Assembly: GCF_026168555.1 (NCBI RefSeq)
Contig: NZ_CP092471.1
Coordinates: forward strand, 2,180,501 to 2,244,500
Reading direction: 5' to 3'
From: Qipengyuania spongiae
GTDB taxonomy: Bacteria > Pseudomonadota > Alphaproteobacteria > Sphingomonadales > Sphingomonadaceae
Length of the DNA stretch: 64,000 nt
The notes below the pieces were generated by a model, which was given only the letters and a program-made list of their open reading frames with translations, was not told where the DNA came from and made no database searches. This document shows positions 50,746-61,085 of this stretch, one piece after another. The translations under genes and the position numbers were made by a program. How positions within the stretch are numbered: position 1 is the stretch's first letter; the number at the start of each line of letters is the position of its first letter.

Positions 50746-52632
50746 TCAGTCCTGTGATCCGTGCACCGGCTCGCTTGCCGGTTCATCCGCCGGTTTGGCC
50801 GTATCTTTCCGAGAGCTAGCCGTGGCCCGTCTTCTTCCAAAACACTTCAATCGCTCATTCAGTGCCAGAAGCCGCTCGCGCAGCCGGGCCTGTTCGGCGA
50901 ATGAGCCTTCCGGATCCTGATCGAAACGCGCCGTGGCAGCCGCAAGGGCAGCTTCCAGCGCAGGTCTTTCGACCAGCAACGAAACGGCTTCGGCCAGTTC
51001 CTCGCGCGCTTCGCCTGGGTCGGTGCCTTCGAAAAGAAAGGCGTATCGGGTGTTTTCCGGCGAGGCAGGATAGCCTTCTCCGAGCGATATGGGCGAATCG
51101 GCTCCGAAATCAAGCGTCTCGGCAGCTTCGAGCAGTAAATCGATTGCCGGGCCGACATTCCGGTCGCGGGCGGCAAAGCGCGAAAGGGCATCCTCGTGGC
51201 GCGCGATCTGGTCCGGGTAGCGTGCGAGGCCAGCCAGAACCGCGCCCGCGAAATCGTCGCGCAGCCCTCCGGACATGGCGCGCTTGAGCCGGTTCGCAAC
51301 CTCGGGGGCGAGGGTGGGCCCGGTCGGCTTTTTCCAGTTGCCCCTGGTCCATTCCCGCTTCTCGCGCGGCGGAAAGGCGAAGGCGGAGAACCGCTCGAGC
51401 AGCTCGCGTTTATAGAGCGAACGGATATCGGGATGGCCGATCGCTTCGACATGCTCGAGCAGGCGCGCCTTCAAGCCGGCCTTCGCTTCCGGCGTATCGA
51501 GGGGCTGCGCGTCACGCTCGAACTGCCACATCGCATCGAGCAAGCTATCTGGCGCGGCGAGCAGTTCCGTCATCGCCCCCGCGCCGTGTGCGCGGACGAA
51601 GTCGTCGGGGTCCATACCTTCCGGCAGGCGCACGATGCCCAGCGTATGGGAAGGGCGCAGCAGGGGAAGAGCGCGCGAGATTGCGCGCATAGCGGCCTTC
51701 TGACCGGCGCGATCGCCATCGAAGCACAGGATCGGCCGCTCGCATTGCCGCCAGAGCAGCTCGATCTGCTGTTCGGTGAGGGCGGTGCCCATCGGCGCGA
51801 CCGCCTCGCCAATGCCTGCCGCGGCAAGCGCGATCACATCCATATAGCCTTCGACCACCACGATCCGGCCGGACTGGCGCGCGGCGGGCGCGGCGCGGTG
51901 AAGGTTGTAGAGTGTGCGGCCCTTGTCGAAGAGCGGCGTATCGGGCGAGTTGAGATATTTGGCCACGCCCTCGCGATCGGCGAGGATGCGCCCGCCGAAC
52001 GCGATCACGCGCCCGCGCTGGTCCTGGATCGGCAGCATCAGCCGGTCGCGGAAGCGGTCGTAGCGATTGCCGTCCTCAGTCTCGGTCCGCATCCCGCTTT
52101 CGAGCAGCATGTCGTCCTCGAAGCGGGAGAGGTCGCGGGCGAGCGCCTGCTTGCTGTCGGGAGCGTAGCCGAAGCCGAACTCGGCGACGATGCGATCCGA
52201 AAAGCCGCGCTTCGCCAGATAGTCCCGCGCCTTCGCGCCATCGGCCGAGCGTAGCCGGGTGACGAACCATTCCTGCGCGGCTCGGGTCACGTCGACAAGA
52301 CTGGCGCGCTTTTCGGCGCGTTTCGCGGCGACCGGATCGGGTGCGGGGACTTCCATCCCGGCGGTGGCGGCAAGTTCCTTCACGGCGTCCATGAAAGCCA
52401 TTCCCCGCTGTTCGATCATCCAGCCGATGGCATCGCCATGGGCTTCGCAGCCGAAGCAGTGATAGAAGCCCTTGGCGTCGTTGACGTAGAAGCTGGGCGT
52501 TTTCTCGTCGTGGAACGGGCAGCAGGCCTTGAACTCGCGACCCGCCTTGGTCAGCCGCACATCGCGCCCCACGACCGCGGACAGCGTGATGCGCGCCCGC
52601 AATTCGTCCAGCCATTGGGGGGAGAGCGCCAT
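50746..52632 (-). CDS. dnaG: DNA primase DnaG
   Basis: 628 residues from the ATG at 52632. CHC2 zinc finger [17 protein letters not shown]...HCFGC at about 38-65, TOPRIM motifs [15 protein letters not shown] and [17 protein letters not shown], and a C-terminal helicase-binding region. It synthesises replication primers. The C-terminus is extended by a low-complexity charged tail ([17 protein letters not shown]). It is upstream of rpoD and downstream of yqeY and a lipoprotein gene. Confidence 0.96.
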   Translation of the reverse strand: MALSPQWLDELRARITLSAVVGRDVRLTKAGREFKACCPFHDEKTPSFYVNDAKGFYHCFGCEAHGDAIGWMIEQRGMAFMDAVKELAATAGMEVPAPDPVAAKRAEKRASLVDVTRAAQEWFVTRLRSADGAKARDYLAKRGFSDRIVAEFGFGYAPDSKQALARDLSRFEDDMLLESGMRTETEDGNRYDRFRDRLMLPIQDQRGRVIAFGGRILADREGVAKYLNSPDTPLFDKGRTLYNLHRAAPAARQSGRIVVVEGYMDVIALAAAGIGEAVAPMGTALTEQQIELLWRQCERPILCFDGDRAGQKAAMRAISRALPLLRPSHTLGIVRLPEGMDPDDFVRAHGAGAMTELLAAPDSLLDAMWQFERDAQPLDTPEAKAGLKARLLEHVEAIGHPDIRSLYKRELLERFSAFAFPPREKREWTRGNWKKPTGPTLAPEVANRLKRAMSGGLRDDFAGAVLAGLARYPDQIARHEDALSRFAARDRNVGPAIDLLLEAAETLDFGADSPISLGEGYPASPENTRYAFLFEGTDPGEAREELAEAVSLLVERPALEAALAAATARFDQDPEGSFAEQARLRERLLALNERLKCFGRRRATASSRKDTAKPADEPASEPVHGSQD

Positions 52633-52665
52633 GGGCGCTACCCTAATGCCCAACGGCGCGCGCGG

Positions 52666-53331
52666 CTAGTTCGCCGCGCCGCGCTCCACAGAGTTTTCTG
52701 CCGGAGGGAAGGGGCCGGTGGCGCTCGCGGTCATGCCCTGGACTTCGAGACTGTAGGCATCGGCCGGCCCCTCGGGCGGCACGGTCGACTGCCACCAAAC
52801 CGTGAGGCTTCGGCCGGGGGTCCAGCCGGAACCATCGGTCACGCGCCAGATGATCTCCTCGACATCGACAGTGACGGTGATCGCGTCGGGCTGGCCGAGC
52901 GCCGCTTCGGCCTGGGCGCGCGAATAGCCGACCGAGCGGTTGAAGCCGGTCGCGGGACGCGTCATCCGGAAGAGGGCGGCACCGGGCGTTCCGGGCGATG
53001 AATCCAGATCGTCGGCCAGTGTGATTTCGTGGACGTAGGTATAGACCGTGCCCTCGGGCATGTCGGCCGGCACACATTCCTGCGTGTCGCGCGGACAGGC
53101 TACGAAGCTCCTGATCCGGGCGATCTCGCGCCCGTCGGACACGATCGCGGCCTCGGGTTCCTCACCCTGCGGCCCGACGATCTTCGCGCCGAGCGCCGCA
53201 GGATCGAAATCGGCAGCAACGAGCGTGCGCGGCGCAGCGACAGTGGCTTCAGGCGTAGGCGAGGGCTCGGGCTCCGGTGCCTCGCCACAAGCCATAAGAG
53301 CCAGCGGCGCGGCCAGCAGCAGGTGCCTCAC
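52666..53331 (-). CDS. Lipoprotein of unknown function in the yqeY-dnaG-rpoD operon
   Basis: 221 residues from a GTG overlapping the yqeY stop by four bases. Signal LLLAAPLALMACGE with lipobox LMAC, a Pro/Glu linker, then a mixed domain containing CPRDTQEC (possible disulfide), TYVHEITLADDLDSSP and VEEIIWRVTDGSGWTPGRSLTVWWQ. I do not recognise the fold. Translational coupling ties it to the macromolecular-synthesis operon. Confidence 0.8.
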   Translation of the reverse strand: MRHLLLAAPLALMACGEAPEPEPSPTPEATVAAPRTLVAADFDPAALGAKIVGPQGEEPEAAIVSDGREIARIRSFVACPRDTQECVPADMPEGTVYTYVHEITLADDLDSSPGTPGAALFRMTRPATGFNRSVGYSRAQAEAALGQPDAITVTVDVEEIIWRVTDGSGWTPGRSLTVWWQSTVPPEGPADAYSLEVQGMTASATGPFPPAENSVERGAAN

Positions 53332-53780
53332 TGCAGCGATTCCTTCACCAGACCGCTCGCCCTGCTCATGTCGAGCGAGGCGCCGTGGCGGGCCTTCAGC
53401 TCGGCCATCACGCGGCCCATGTCCTTGAGCCCGGTAGCGCCCGTCTCGGCCTTGATCGTTTCGATCGAGGCGCGGGTTTCCTCCTCGCTCATCTGTTTGG
53501 GCAGGAATTCCTCGATCACCGCAAGCTCGGCCTTTTCCTTGTCGGCGAGTTCCTGGCGGCCGCCATCCTCGTACATCTGGATCGATTCGCGGCGCTGCTT
53601 GGCCATTTTCAGCAGCACGTCGATCACCAGATCGTCGTCCTCGGGCTTCTTGTCCGAGGTGCGCAACTCGATGTCGCGGTCCTTGATCTTGGCCCCGATC
53701 AGGCGGAGCGCGGCGGTCCTCTCCTTGTTGCCCGCCTTCATGGCGGTGATGGTTTCGGTCTTGATGGTGTCCCTAAGCAT
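53328..53780 (-). CDS. GatB/YqeY-domain protein
   Basis: 150 residues, all helical, starting MLRDTIKTETITAMKAGNKERTAALR. YqeY-type KRKESIEMYED equivalent is QRRESIQMYEDGGRQELADKEK, followed by FLPKQMSEEE and the C-terminal MGRVMAELKARHGASLDMSRAS. The family is linked to tRNA-dependent amidotransferase tails, but its free form has no settled role. It often precedes dnaG-rpoD, as here. Confidence 0.93.
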   Translation of the reverse strand: MLRDTIKTETITAMKAGNKERTAALRLIGAKIKDRDIELRTSDKKPEDDDLVIDVLLKMAKQRRESIQMYEDGGRQELADKEKAELAVIEEFLPKQMSEEETRASIETIKAETGATGLKDMGRVMAELKARHGASLDMSRASGLVKESLQ

Positions 53781-53942
53781 GGCGGCTCTTGTCGGTAGCT
53801 GTGGATGGAATGGCGTTCCCTTAGAACAGTGCGCCGCAAAACCAAGCGTTCCTGTTGACGGGCCGGTTGACGGGGAGGCGGACCGTCCCTAGCAGCCGAG
53901 ACTTAGCAAGCATCGCCGGAAAAAAGAGAGAACGGAGCGCCC

Positions 53943-55121
53943 ATGGCCCTTTCCGCCAACAGTCACGCGCAACCAGAAGGCGCGACCGGCGTCATCGTCT
54001 TTGCCGACGGCACCGTGGTCTGGGGCAAGGGCTTCGGCGTCTCGGGATCGAAGGTTGGCGAGCTGTGCTTCAACACCGCCATGACCGGCTATCAGGAGGT
54101 GATGACCGACCCGAGCTACGATAGCCAGGTCGTCTGTTTCACCTTCCCCCATATCGGCAATGTCGGCGCGAACGAGGAGGATGTGGAAAGCCGCGGCCTC
54201 GGCGCGGTCGGCTGCATCGTGCGGCAGGAAGTGACGCCGCATTCCAACTTTCGTGCTCAGAACGAATTCGCCGACTGGATGCGTGCGCATGGCCGGATCG
54301 GTATTTCGGGCGTCGACACCCGCGCGCTCACCCGGCTGATCCGCACCAAGGGCGCCCCCAACGTCGCGATCGCCCACGCGCCGAACGGCCGGTTCGATCT
54401 GGAGGCACTGCACCGGCTGGCGAGCGAGTGGAGCGGGCTCGAAGGGCTGGACCTCGCACCCGGCGTCACGCGGGGCGTGCTGGAGGATTGGCGCGGCGGC
54501 CACTGGCAGCTCGGCCATGGCTACAGCGAGCACGGCAACGAGAAGCCGCATGTCGTCGCCATGGATTTCGGCGCCAAGGACAATATCTTCCGCAGCCTCG
54601 CTCGCGCCGGCGCGAAGGTGACGGTGGTGCCCGCGCGCACCTCGTTCGAGGAGATCATGCGGCTGGAGCCCGATGGCGTGTTCCTCTCCAACGGCCCCGG
54701 CGATCCGGCGGCGACGGGCGAATACGCCGTGCCGGTGATCCGCAAGCTGCTGGAGGCGGACGTGCCGATCTTCGGCATCTGCCTCGGCCACCAGATGCTT
54801 GGCCTCGCCGCTGGCGCGAAGACCGCCAAGATGTTCCAGGGCCACCGCGGCGCCAACCACCCCGTCCAGCGCGTCGGCGGCGGCTGGGGCGACAGTGAGG
54901 GCCTCGTCGAGATTACCAGCATGAACCATGGCTTCGCGGTCGACGGCGACACCTTGCCCGAGGGGGTCGAGCAAACCCACGTCTCGCTGTTCGACGGCAC
55001 GAATTGCGGCATCAGCATTAAAGGCAAGAAGGCGTTCGGTGTACAGTACCACCCCGAGGCGAGCCCGGGGCCGCAGGACAGCTTCTACCTGTTCGAAAAA
55101 TTCGTGGGGATGTTGGGATGA
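53943..55121 (+). CDS. carA: Carbamoyl-phosphate synthase small subunit CarA
   Basis: 392 residues. N-terminal CarA-specific domain (GEIVFNTAMTGYQE equivalent GELCFNTAMTGYQEVMTDPSY) and a class I glutamine amidotransferase domain with the catalytic Cys in IFGICLGHQMLGLAAGAK and His in YHPEASPGPQD. It supplies ammonia to CarB for arginine and pyrimidine synthesis. GGAG precedes the ATG. The stop overlaps a small ORF, not carB directly. Confidence 0.97.
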   Translation: MALSANSHAQPEGATGVIVFADGTVVWGKGFGVSGSKVGELCFNTAMTGYQEVMTDPSYDSQVVCFTFPHIGNVGANEEDVESRGLGAVGCIVRQEVTPHSNFRAQNEFADWMRAHGRIGISGVDTRALTRLIRTKGAPNVAIAHAPNGRFDLEALHRLASEWSGLEGLDLAPGVTRGVLEDWRGGHWQLGHGYSEHGNEKPHVVAMDFGAKDNIFRSLARAGAKVTVVPARTSFEEIMRLEPDGVFLSNGPGDPAATGEYAVPVIRKLLEADVPIFGICLGHQMLGLAAGAKTAKMFQGHRGANHPVQRVGGGWGDSEGLVEITSMNHGFAVDGDTLPEGVEQTHVSLFDGTNCGISIKGKKAFGVQYHPEASPGPQDSFYLFEKFVGMLG

Positions 55122-55492
55122 GGCGAACTCGCCTCATCTGGTTTGCGATGGGAGCAGCGACCGTGTTGGCAGTTTCAATCGTGGCGCAAATGTTTCGCTC
55201 AACTCCGGACGCACCGCTCATCGCTCACTTGGAGCTCATTGAGCCCGTCGATCCGGGCGGAGAGATTCAGGATGTGGATATGATCGCCAATAAGACGGGC
55301 AATCTAGCCCGTGAATGCGGCGCTGAATTTTTTGAGACAACATTTCTCTACACGGATCATGCACCGACCCTAGAGATCGCGCTTACACACGAAAACAAAC
55401 AGGTCACTGAATGCATATTGGCGCGGTCAGCACAGCAAGCAATCGAAACGCAGATCATCTATCGCAAGGCCACTAATGCCCAAACGCACTGA
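55118..55492 (+). CDS. Small membrane-anchored ORF inserted between carA and carB
   Basis: 124 residues from the ATGA overlap with carA to a stop 17 bases inside carB. An N-terminal hydrophobic helix ([20 protein letters not shown]) with Arg residues before it suggests an inner-membrane anchor or uncleaved signal. The rest is about 95 residues with two Cys ([15 protein letters not shown]). Hand counts of two 60-base slices give 28 and 30 GC, about 48 percent, clearly below the neighbouring car genes. I recognise no family. Double overlap argues for co-translation with carAB. Confidence 0.65.
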   Translation: MRRTRLIWFAMGAATVLAVSIVAQMFRSTPDAPLIAHLELIEPVDPGGEIQDVDMIANKTGNLARECGAEFFETTFLYTDHAPTLEIALTHENKQVTECILARSAQQAIETQIIYRKATNAQTH

Positions 55493-58400
55493 CATCTCCT
55501 CGATCCTCGTCATCGGCGCCGGGCCGATCATCATCGGACAGGCTTGCGAGTTCGACTATTCGGGCACGCAGGCGATCAAGGCGCTGAAGGAGGAGGGCTA
55601 CCGCGTGGTCCTCGTCAACTCCAACCCCGCCACGATCATGACCGATCCGGAAATGGCCGACGCGACCTATATCGAGCCGATCACGCCCGAGATCGTCGCC
55701 AAGATCATCGAGAAGGAGCGGCCCGATGCGGTCCTCCCGACGATGGGCGGTCAGACCGCGCTTAACTGCGCGCTCGACCTTGCCAATCAGGGCGTGCTGG
55801 AGAAGTTCGGCGTCCGGATGATCGGCGCCAATGCCGATGCGATCGACAAGGCGGAGAACCGCCAGCGCTTCCGCGAGGCGATGGACAAGATCGGCCTCGA
55901 AAGCGCGCGCAGCGGCGTCGCCAACACCGTCGACGAGGCCTATGCGGTGCTCGAGCGCACGGGCCTGCCCGCCATCATCCGCCCCAGCTTCACGCTCGGC
56001 GGCACCGGCGGCGGCATCGCCTACAACAGGGCCGAGTTCGAGCGGATCGTGCGCGAAGGTCTCGACGCATCCCCCACCACCGAGGTCCTGATCGAGGAAT
56101 CGCTCCTCGGCTGGAAGGAATACGAGATGGAGGTGGTGCGCGACGCGCGCGACAACTGCATCATCGTCTGCTCGATCGAGAACGTCGATCCGATGGGCGT
56201 CCACACCGGCGATTCCATCACCGTCGCTCCGGCGCTGACGCTGACCGACAAGGAATACCAGATCATGCGCTCCGCCAGCATCGCGGTGCTGCGCGAGATC
56301 GGGGTGGAGACGGGTGGATCGAACGTCCAGTTCGCGGTCAATCCCGAGGACGGCCGCCTGATCGTGATCGAGATGAACCCGCGCGTCTCGCGCTCCTCGG
56401 CACTCGCGTCCAAGGCCACCGGCTTTCCCATCGCGCGCGTCGCGGCGAAGCTCGCCGTCGGCTACACGCTCGACGAGATCCAGAACGAGATTACCGGCGC
56501 GACGCCCGCCAGTTTCGAACCGACGATAGACTATGTCGTCACCAAGATCCCGCGCTTCGCCTTCGAGAAGTTCAAGGGCGCCAAGCCCGAACTCGCCACC
56601 GCGATGAAGTCGGTCGGCGAGGTGATGGCGATCGGCCGCTGCTTCGCGGAATCGATGCAGAAGGCGCTGCGCGGGCTCGAGACCGATCTCGACGGTTTCA
56701 ATCGCGTGGTCGAACTTGAAGGCGCCAATCGAGAGGCGATCACCGCCGCGCTCAGCCAGCGCACGCCGACCCGCATCCTCAACATCGCCCAGGCTTTCCG
56801 CGAGGAATTCACTGTCGAGGAGATCCAGGCGCTGACCGGCTACGATCCGTGGTTCCTGCGCCAGATCGAGGCGATCATCTATGAGGAGAAGATGATCGGC
56901 CATAACGGCCTGCCGCGCGATGCGGCGGAGATGCGTCGGTTGAAAGCGATGGGCTTTTCCGACAAGCGCCTCGCCACGCTGGCGGTTCGCTCGGTGGGCG
57001 TCGCGGGCGGGATGGCCGAAACGCAGGCGCGCCGGTCGGGCCTGCTGCACGATGCCCTGCGCGCCATGGCCGGCGCGACGTCGGAGGAAGAGGTCCGCAA
57101 GCTGCGCCGCAAGCTCGGGGTCGAGCCGGTGTTCAAGCGCATCGATAGCTGCGCCGCCGAGTTCGAGGCGATCACGCCCTATATGTACTCGACCTACGAG
57201 GCGCCGAGCTTCGGCGAGCCGGAGAACGAAGCCAACCCGAGCGATGCGCGCAAGATCGTGATCCTCGGCGGCGGTCCCAACCGGATCGGGCAGGGCATCG
57301 AGTTCGACTATTGCTGCGTCCACGCCTGCTACGCCCTGCGCGAGGCCGGGTTCGAGACGATCATGGTCAACTGCAACCCCGAAACCGTCAGCACCGATTA
57401 CGACACCTCCGACAGGCTGTATTTCGAGCCGTTGACCGAAGAGGACGTGCTCGAGATCCTGCGGGTCGAGCAGTCGCGCGGCGAACTGGTCGGGGTGATC
57501 GTCCAGCTTGGCGGGCAGACCCCGCTCAAGCTCGCCGCCGCACTGGAGCGCGAGGGCATCCCGATCCTCGGCACCAGCCCCGATGCCATCGACCTGGCCG
57601 AGGACCGCGAGCGTTTCGCGCTCCTCGTCAACAAACTCGATCTGAAACAGCCCGATAACGGCATCGCCAAGAGCCGCGACGAGGCGGCGGCGGTCGCGGC
57701 CCGGATCGGCTATCCGGTGTTGCTGCGTCCTTCCTACGTGCTCGGCGGGCGGGCCATGGAGATCGTCGACAGCGAGGCCCAGCTCGACGACTACATCGCC
57801 ACGGCCGTCAACGTGTCGGGCGACAGTCCGGTGCTGGTCGACCAGTATCTGCGCGACGCGATCGAATGCGATGTCGACGTGATCGCAGACGGCAGCGAAG
57901 TCCGCATCGCGGGCGTGATGCAGCATATCGAGGAGGCGGGGGTTCATTCGGGCGACAGCGCCTGCACCCTTCCGCCCTACAGCCTGCCCGATCACACCGT
58001 CGCCGAAATGGAGCGCCAGGCGCGCGATCTCGCGGTGGCGCTGAAAGTGCGCGGGCTGATGAACGTTCAGTTCGCCGTGAAGGAGGGGGAGATCTTCCTG
58101 ATCGAGGTGAACCCGCGCGCGAGCCGCACCGTGCCGTTCGTCGCCAAGGCGATCGGCCGCCCGGTCGCCAAGATCGCGGCGCGGGTAATGGCGGGCGAGC
58201 CGCTGGCGAATTTCGAGCCGTTCGACATCCGGCCCAAGCACATGGCGGTGAAGGAGGCGGTGTTCCCCTTCAGCCGCTTCCCCGGCGCAGACCCGGTGCT
58301 GACCCCAGAAATGAAATCCACCGGCGAGGTGATGGGGATCGACGCCGATTTCCCCGCCGCCTTCCTCAAGTCGCAGATCGGCGCGGGCATGAAGCTGCCG

Positions 58401-58799
58401 CGCTCGGGCCGCCTGTTCGTGTCGGTCAAGGACAGCGACAAGCAGGTGATCCTCTCGGCCGTGCGCACTCTGATCGAACAGGGCTTCGATGTAGTCGCGA
58501 CCGGCGGAACGAAGGATTTTCTGAGCGGGAACGGTCTCGACGTGACGCGCGTCAACAAGGTCGCGGAAGGCAGGCCGCACATCGTCGATGCCATCATCGA
58601 TGGCGAGGTGGACCTGATCTTCAACACCACGGAGGGCTGGCAGTCGCTTACGGACAGCCAGTCGATCCGCGCATCGGCGCTGGAGAAGAAGGTACCCTAC
58701 TACACCACCGCAGCGGCGAGCAGGGCAGCGGCACAGGCGATAGCGCAGGTTAGCACCGATCAGCTTGAAGTGCGCTCGCTGCAGGACTATTATAGCTGA
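55476..58799 (+). CDS. carB: Carbamoyl-phosphate synthase large subunit CarB
   Basis: 1107 residues. Two homologous ATP-grasp halves: first with [20 protein letters not shown] and [10 protein letters not shown], second with [18 protein letters not shown], and a C-terminal MGS-like allosteric domain (about 970-1100, [22 protein letters not shown]). It forms carbamoyl phosphate from bicarbonate, ammonia and two ATP. ATG at 55476 lies inside the end of the preceding small ORF. Confidence 0.97.
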   Translation: MPKRTDISSILVIGAGPIIIGQACEFDYSGTQAIKALKEEGYRVVLVNSNPATIMTDPEMADATYIEPITPEIVAKIIEKERPDAVLPTMGGQTALNCALDLANQGVLEKFGVRMIGANADAIDKAENRQRFREAMDKIGLESARSGVANTVDEAYAVLERTGLPAIIRPSFTLGGTGGGIAYNRAEFERIVREGLDASPTTEVLIEESLLGWKEYEMEVVRDARDNCIIVCSIENVDPMGVHTGDSITVAPALTLTDKEYQIMRSASIAVLREIGVETGGSNVQFAVNPEDGRLIVIEMNPRVSRSSALASKATGFPIARVAAKLAVGYTLDEIQNEITGATPASFEPTIDYVVTKIPRFAFEKFKGAKPELATAMKSVGEVMAIGRCFAESMQKALRGLETDLDGFNRVVELEGANREAITAALSQRTPTRILNIAQAFREEFTVEEIQALTGYDPWFLRQIEAIIYEEKMIGHNGLPRDAAEMRRLKAMGFSDKRLATLAVRSVGVAGGMAETQARRSGLLHDALRAMAGATSEEEVRKLRRKLGVEPVFKRIDSCAAEFEAITPYMYSTYEAPSFGEPENEANPSDARKIVILGGGPNRIGQGIEFDYCCVHACYALREAGFETIMVNCNPETVSTDYDTSDRLYFEPLTEEDVLEILRVEQSRGELVGVIVQLGGQTPLKLAAALEREGIPILGTSPDAIDLAEDRERFALLVNKLDLKQPDNGIAKSRDEAAAVAARIGYPVLLRPSYVLGGRAMEIVDSEAQLDDYIATAVNVSGDSPVLVDQYLRDAIECDVDVIADGSEVRIAGVMQHIEEAGVHSGDSACTLPPYSLPDHTVAEMERQARDLAVALKVRGLMNVQFAVKEGEIFLIEVNPRASRTVPFVAKAIGRPVAKIAARVMAGEPLANFEPFDIRPKHMAVKEAVFPFSRFPGADPVLTPEMKSTGEVMGIDADFPAAFLKSQIGAGMKLPRSGRLFVSVKDSDKQVILSAVRTLIEQGFDVVATGGTKDFLSGNGLDVTRVNKVAEGRPHIVDAIIDGEVDLIFNTTEGWQSLTDSQSIRASALEKKVPYYTTAAASRAAAQAIAQVSTDQLEVRSLQDYYS

Positions 58800-58903
58800 C
58801 GAACTCAGGACGTACCCTTCCGGACAATCGAGCGATGCTGACTTCCGCGAACCGCGCGGGACAGGCGCGAATTGCCGGGCGGGTGAGAACAGGAAGGTCC
58901 GAC

Positions 58904-59371
58904 ATGGAAAAGGTCCCGATGCTGGCGGAGGGCTACGAGAAGCTCACGGCGGATCTCAAGGTGCTGCGCGCCGAACGCCCGCTGATCGTCGATGCGATCG
59001 AGGAAGCACGTGCGCATGGCGATCTCTCGGAGAATGCCGAATACCACGCCGCCAAGGAACGCCAAGGCCAGGTCGAGGCGCAAATCGCCGAGATCGAGGA
59101 CAAGATCACCCGTGCCCAGATCATCGATCCGACCACGCTGTCGGGTGATAAGGTCGTATTCGGCGCGACCGTGACGCTGCTCGACGAGAACGAAAAGCCG
59201 GTCAAATACCAGATCGTCGGCCAGACCGAGGCGGACGCCAAGAAGGGCCGGATCAGCTACAATTCACCGATCGGCCGTGCGCTGATCGGCAAGCAGGTCG
59301 AGGAAGAGATCGAGGTCACCGTGCCAAGCGGCGACAAGTTCTACCTCGTCGACAAGATCGAATTCATCTGA
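58904..59371 (+). CDS. greA: Transcription elongation factor GreA
   Basis: 155 residues from the ATG at 58904 (AGGAAGG upstream; the upstream frame is atypical). N-terminal antiparallel coiled coil with the tip residues in [22 protein letters not shown]-terminal FKBP-like domain with [15 protein letters not shown]. It rescues backtracked RNA polymerase. It follows carB by about 105 bases, a common order. Confidence 0.96.
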   Translation: MEKVPMLAEGYEKLTADLKVLRAERPLIVDAIEEARAHGDLSENAEYHAAKERQGQVEAQIAEIEDKITRAQIIDPTTLSGDKVVFGATVTLLDENEKPVKYQIVGQTEADAKKGRISYNSPIGRALIGKQVEEEIEVTVPSGDKFYLVDKIEFI

Positions 59372-59820
59372 TGATTTTCTCCATCGCGTAGTTGTGGATC
59401 GGCACGGTTTTGTTGTCGTGCTCGATGACAAAGTTGCGTCGATGAAGCATGATATAGCCCGCCCGCGTGAACGCAGGGCGGGCAAGTTCGCTCGATCGCG
59501 AGCAGTTCCGCGTCCGCGAGCAGACGATCGGCCAGGCCGCGGCGCGTGTGATCGGGATGGCAGTAGAGCTGGTCGAGATGTCCGTCCGGCTCGAGCAGTG
59601 TGTAGGCAACCGGGCGTTCCGCCTCGCCGACCGCGACCAGAATCATTTCTCCCGCAGCGGCGCGCTCGCGGAACCGTTCGGCAGTCATCTGCCCCGAACA
59701 CCATGCCGCCACTTGTGCAGGGGAGTAAGCACGCGCGCCGATCTTCAGGATCGCGGCGCGGGCGAGTTCGGCAAGAGCCTCGGCATCCGCCGTTTCGAAA
59801 CGGCGGATGCGACAGGTCAT
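59364..59820 (-). pseudogene. GNAT-family acetyltransferase gene broken by a frameshift
   Basis: The ATG at 59820 opens a GNAT domain: RIRRFETADAEALAELARAA, YSPAQVAAWCSG, LDQLYCHPDHTRRGLADRLL (acetyl-CoA loop). After about residue 108 this frame becomes unlikely sequence and runs on into greA. The expected C-terminus, SELARPAFTRAGYIMLHRRN and [10 protein letters not shown], is present in a different frame ending at 59364. The switch is near 59485-59505, and about a dozen residues seem missing there. A deletion of non-multiple-of-three length, or a sequencing error, would explain it. The start overlaps the DUF4170 stop by four bases. Confidence 0.75.
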
Positions 59821-60050
59821 TTTTTCGCCGGGTCGAGCAGCTTGTGAAGATGCACGACGACATATTTCATTTCAGCATCGTCGACCGTACGCTGGGCGTT
59901 GGCGCGCCAAGCTTCGACTGCGCTGTCGTAAGTCGAATAAACTCCGGCGACATGGATGCTCTCGGGATCCTGAAACTCGTTGCCGCGGGGATCGCTCACG
60001 CGACCACCCATAACGAGATAGAGGGTCTGCTGGGTGGTGGTTTCTTCCAT
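59817..60050 (-). CDS. DUF4170-family protein
   Basis: 77 residues from the ATG at 60050, preceded by AAGG. TLYLVMGGRVSDPRGNEFQD and VYSTYDSAVEAWRANAQRTVDDAEMKYVVVHLHKLLDP match the short DUF4170 family found in alphaproteobacteria. Cytosolic; unknown function. The longer frame to 60161 adds unlikely sequence. It is coupled to the broken GNAT gene downstream. Confidence 0.82.
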   Translation of the reverse strand: MEETTTQQTLYLVMGGRVSDPRGNEFQDPESIHVAGVYSTYDSAVEAWRANAQRTVDDAEMKYVVVHLHKLLDPAKK

Positions 60051-60173
60051 GGTCGCTGCCTTCTGTCCGGGGAGGGGGTTCGGGAACACCCCGATCCCAT
60101 AGTGGCGGCGACCGCATAAAGGAAGCGGCGCGGCAGCAAAGCCCACCGCGCCGCCGGTCATGTGTGATCTGGC

Positions 60174-60692
60174 TTAGTGCGAGAAACGCTCGCGGAGGTC
60201 GCGAAGACCGCGGCTGGTCTTGCGACCAGCCTTGCGCCTCTTGCTGCGAAGCGCGTCACCCGCGCTGTCTGTTCGATAGGCTGCGTCACGGCGCAGTTTT
60301 CGCGCTTTCGAGCCGAGCGTATCGCTGAAATCCTCCAGCGCATCCCCGCTTTCCCGCAACGCCGCCGCGCCTGCGGTCTGTGTGCGGTCCATCAGATCGA
60401 GAGCGTAGGCGAGCGCGGCGTCGGTCGCCGATGCCGCCAGAACGCCGGTGCGGCGGCCGAGACGGCGGCCCGGACGCGTCATCGCGCCGATCGCCAGCGC
60501 CACCACCGCAACGCCGGCAACGGCGGTCAGCGGACGTTCCTTCACGAACTCGGTAGCGTTGTTGAGAGCGTCGCGAGCCTGGTCGCCGAGCGAGCGTTCA
60601 TTGTTGCGGACTTCGGCCGCTTCGATCTTCTCGCGCAGCTTCTCGCGCTTTTCCTGGTCCGTGAGGACCTTGGTTTCGGTTTCTTCGCTCAT
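60174..60692 (-). CDS. DUF883/YqjD-like membrane-anchored helical protein
   Basis: 172 residues. A charged helical N-terminus, then ATEFVKERPLTAVAGVAVVALAIGAM (one hydrophobic segment preceded by the KxxP-type motif seen in DUF883 proteins). A basic, Arg/Lys-rich C-terminal half follows (KLRRDAAYRTDSAGDALRSK and more). Unlike E. coli YqjD the membrane segment is internal. Last gene of a four-gene minus-strand cluster. Function unknown; YqjD binds ribosomes. Confidence 0.65.
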   Translation of the reverse strand: MSEETETKVLTDQEKREKLREKIEAAEVRNNERSLGDQARDALNNATEFVKERPLTAVAGVAVVALAIGAMTRPGRRLGRRTGVLAASATDAALAYALDLMDRTQTAGAAALRESGDALEDFSDTLGSKARKLRRDAAYRTDSAGDALRSKRRKAGRKTSRGLRDLRERFSH

Positions 60693-60752
60693 CGAAATTG
60701 CCTTTCGGTGTAAATGTCTGAAATCGCAACGGCCTAGAGGGCGGAGACGTTC

Positions 60753-61085
60753 CTATTCTTCCGAGAAATGATCACAGCGTTCGTCGTCCTCGTGATCGCT
60801 CTCTTCGTCTTCGTCGCCGAACAGGGCATCGAGGATAGGATTGCGCGCAAACCAGAGGACGACGGCAGCCAGTATCGCTGCAACGACACCGGTATGCTCG
60901 CTGGTAATCTCCGCTGCCTCGTCATAGACGTCGCGGGCGCCATGCTTGACCCGATCGGCGGCTCGCGCGCCCACACCCTTTTGCGACAGATTGCTTTTGA
61001 GATTGCTGAGATCCGCGTCGAGAACCGCCTTTGCGGCGTCACGTACCCGGCGATCGGCAATCATGCTTGCCTCACGAAAGTTCAT
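60753..61085 (-). CDS. Small membrane protein with acidic tail, cluster member
   Basis: 110 residues from the ATG that overlaps the stop of the holin-like gene (ATGA at 61082-61085). A helical, charged N-terminal part (DAAKAVLDADLSNLKSNLSQK) is followed by one membrane segment (TGVVAAILAAVVLWFA) and a strongly acidic tail (DEDEESDHEDDE). No family recognised with confidence. Position matches YqjK-type third genes in yqjDEK operons, but that is inference. Confidence 0.65.
   Translation of the reverse strand: MNFREASMIADRRVRDAAKAVLDADLSNLKSNLSQKGVGARAADRVKHGARDVYDEAAEITSEHTGVVAAILAAVVLWFARNPILDALFGDEDEESDHEDDERCDHFSEE

Noticed and set aside
55473..58580. Open frame of more than 1000 codons antisense to carB
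   Set aside because: It mirrors carB codon for codon, has no recognisable motif and an unlikely composition; the plus-strand CarB is unmistakable.
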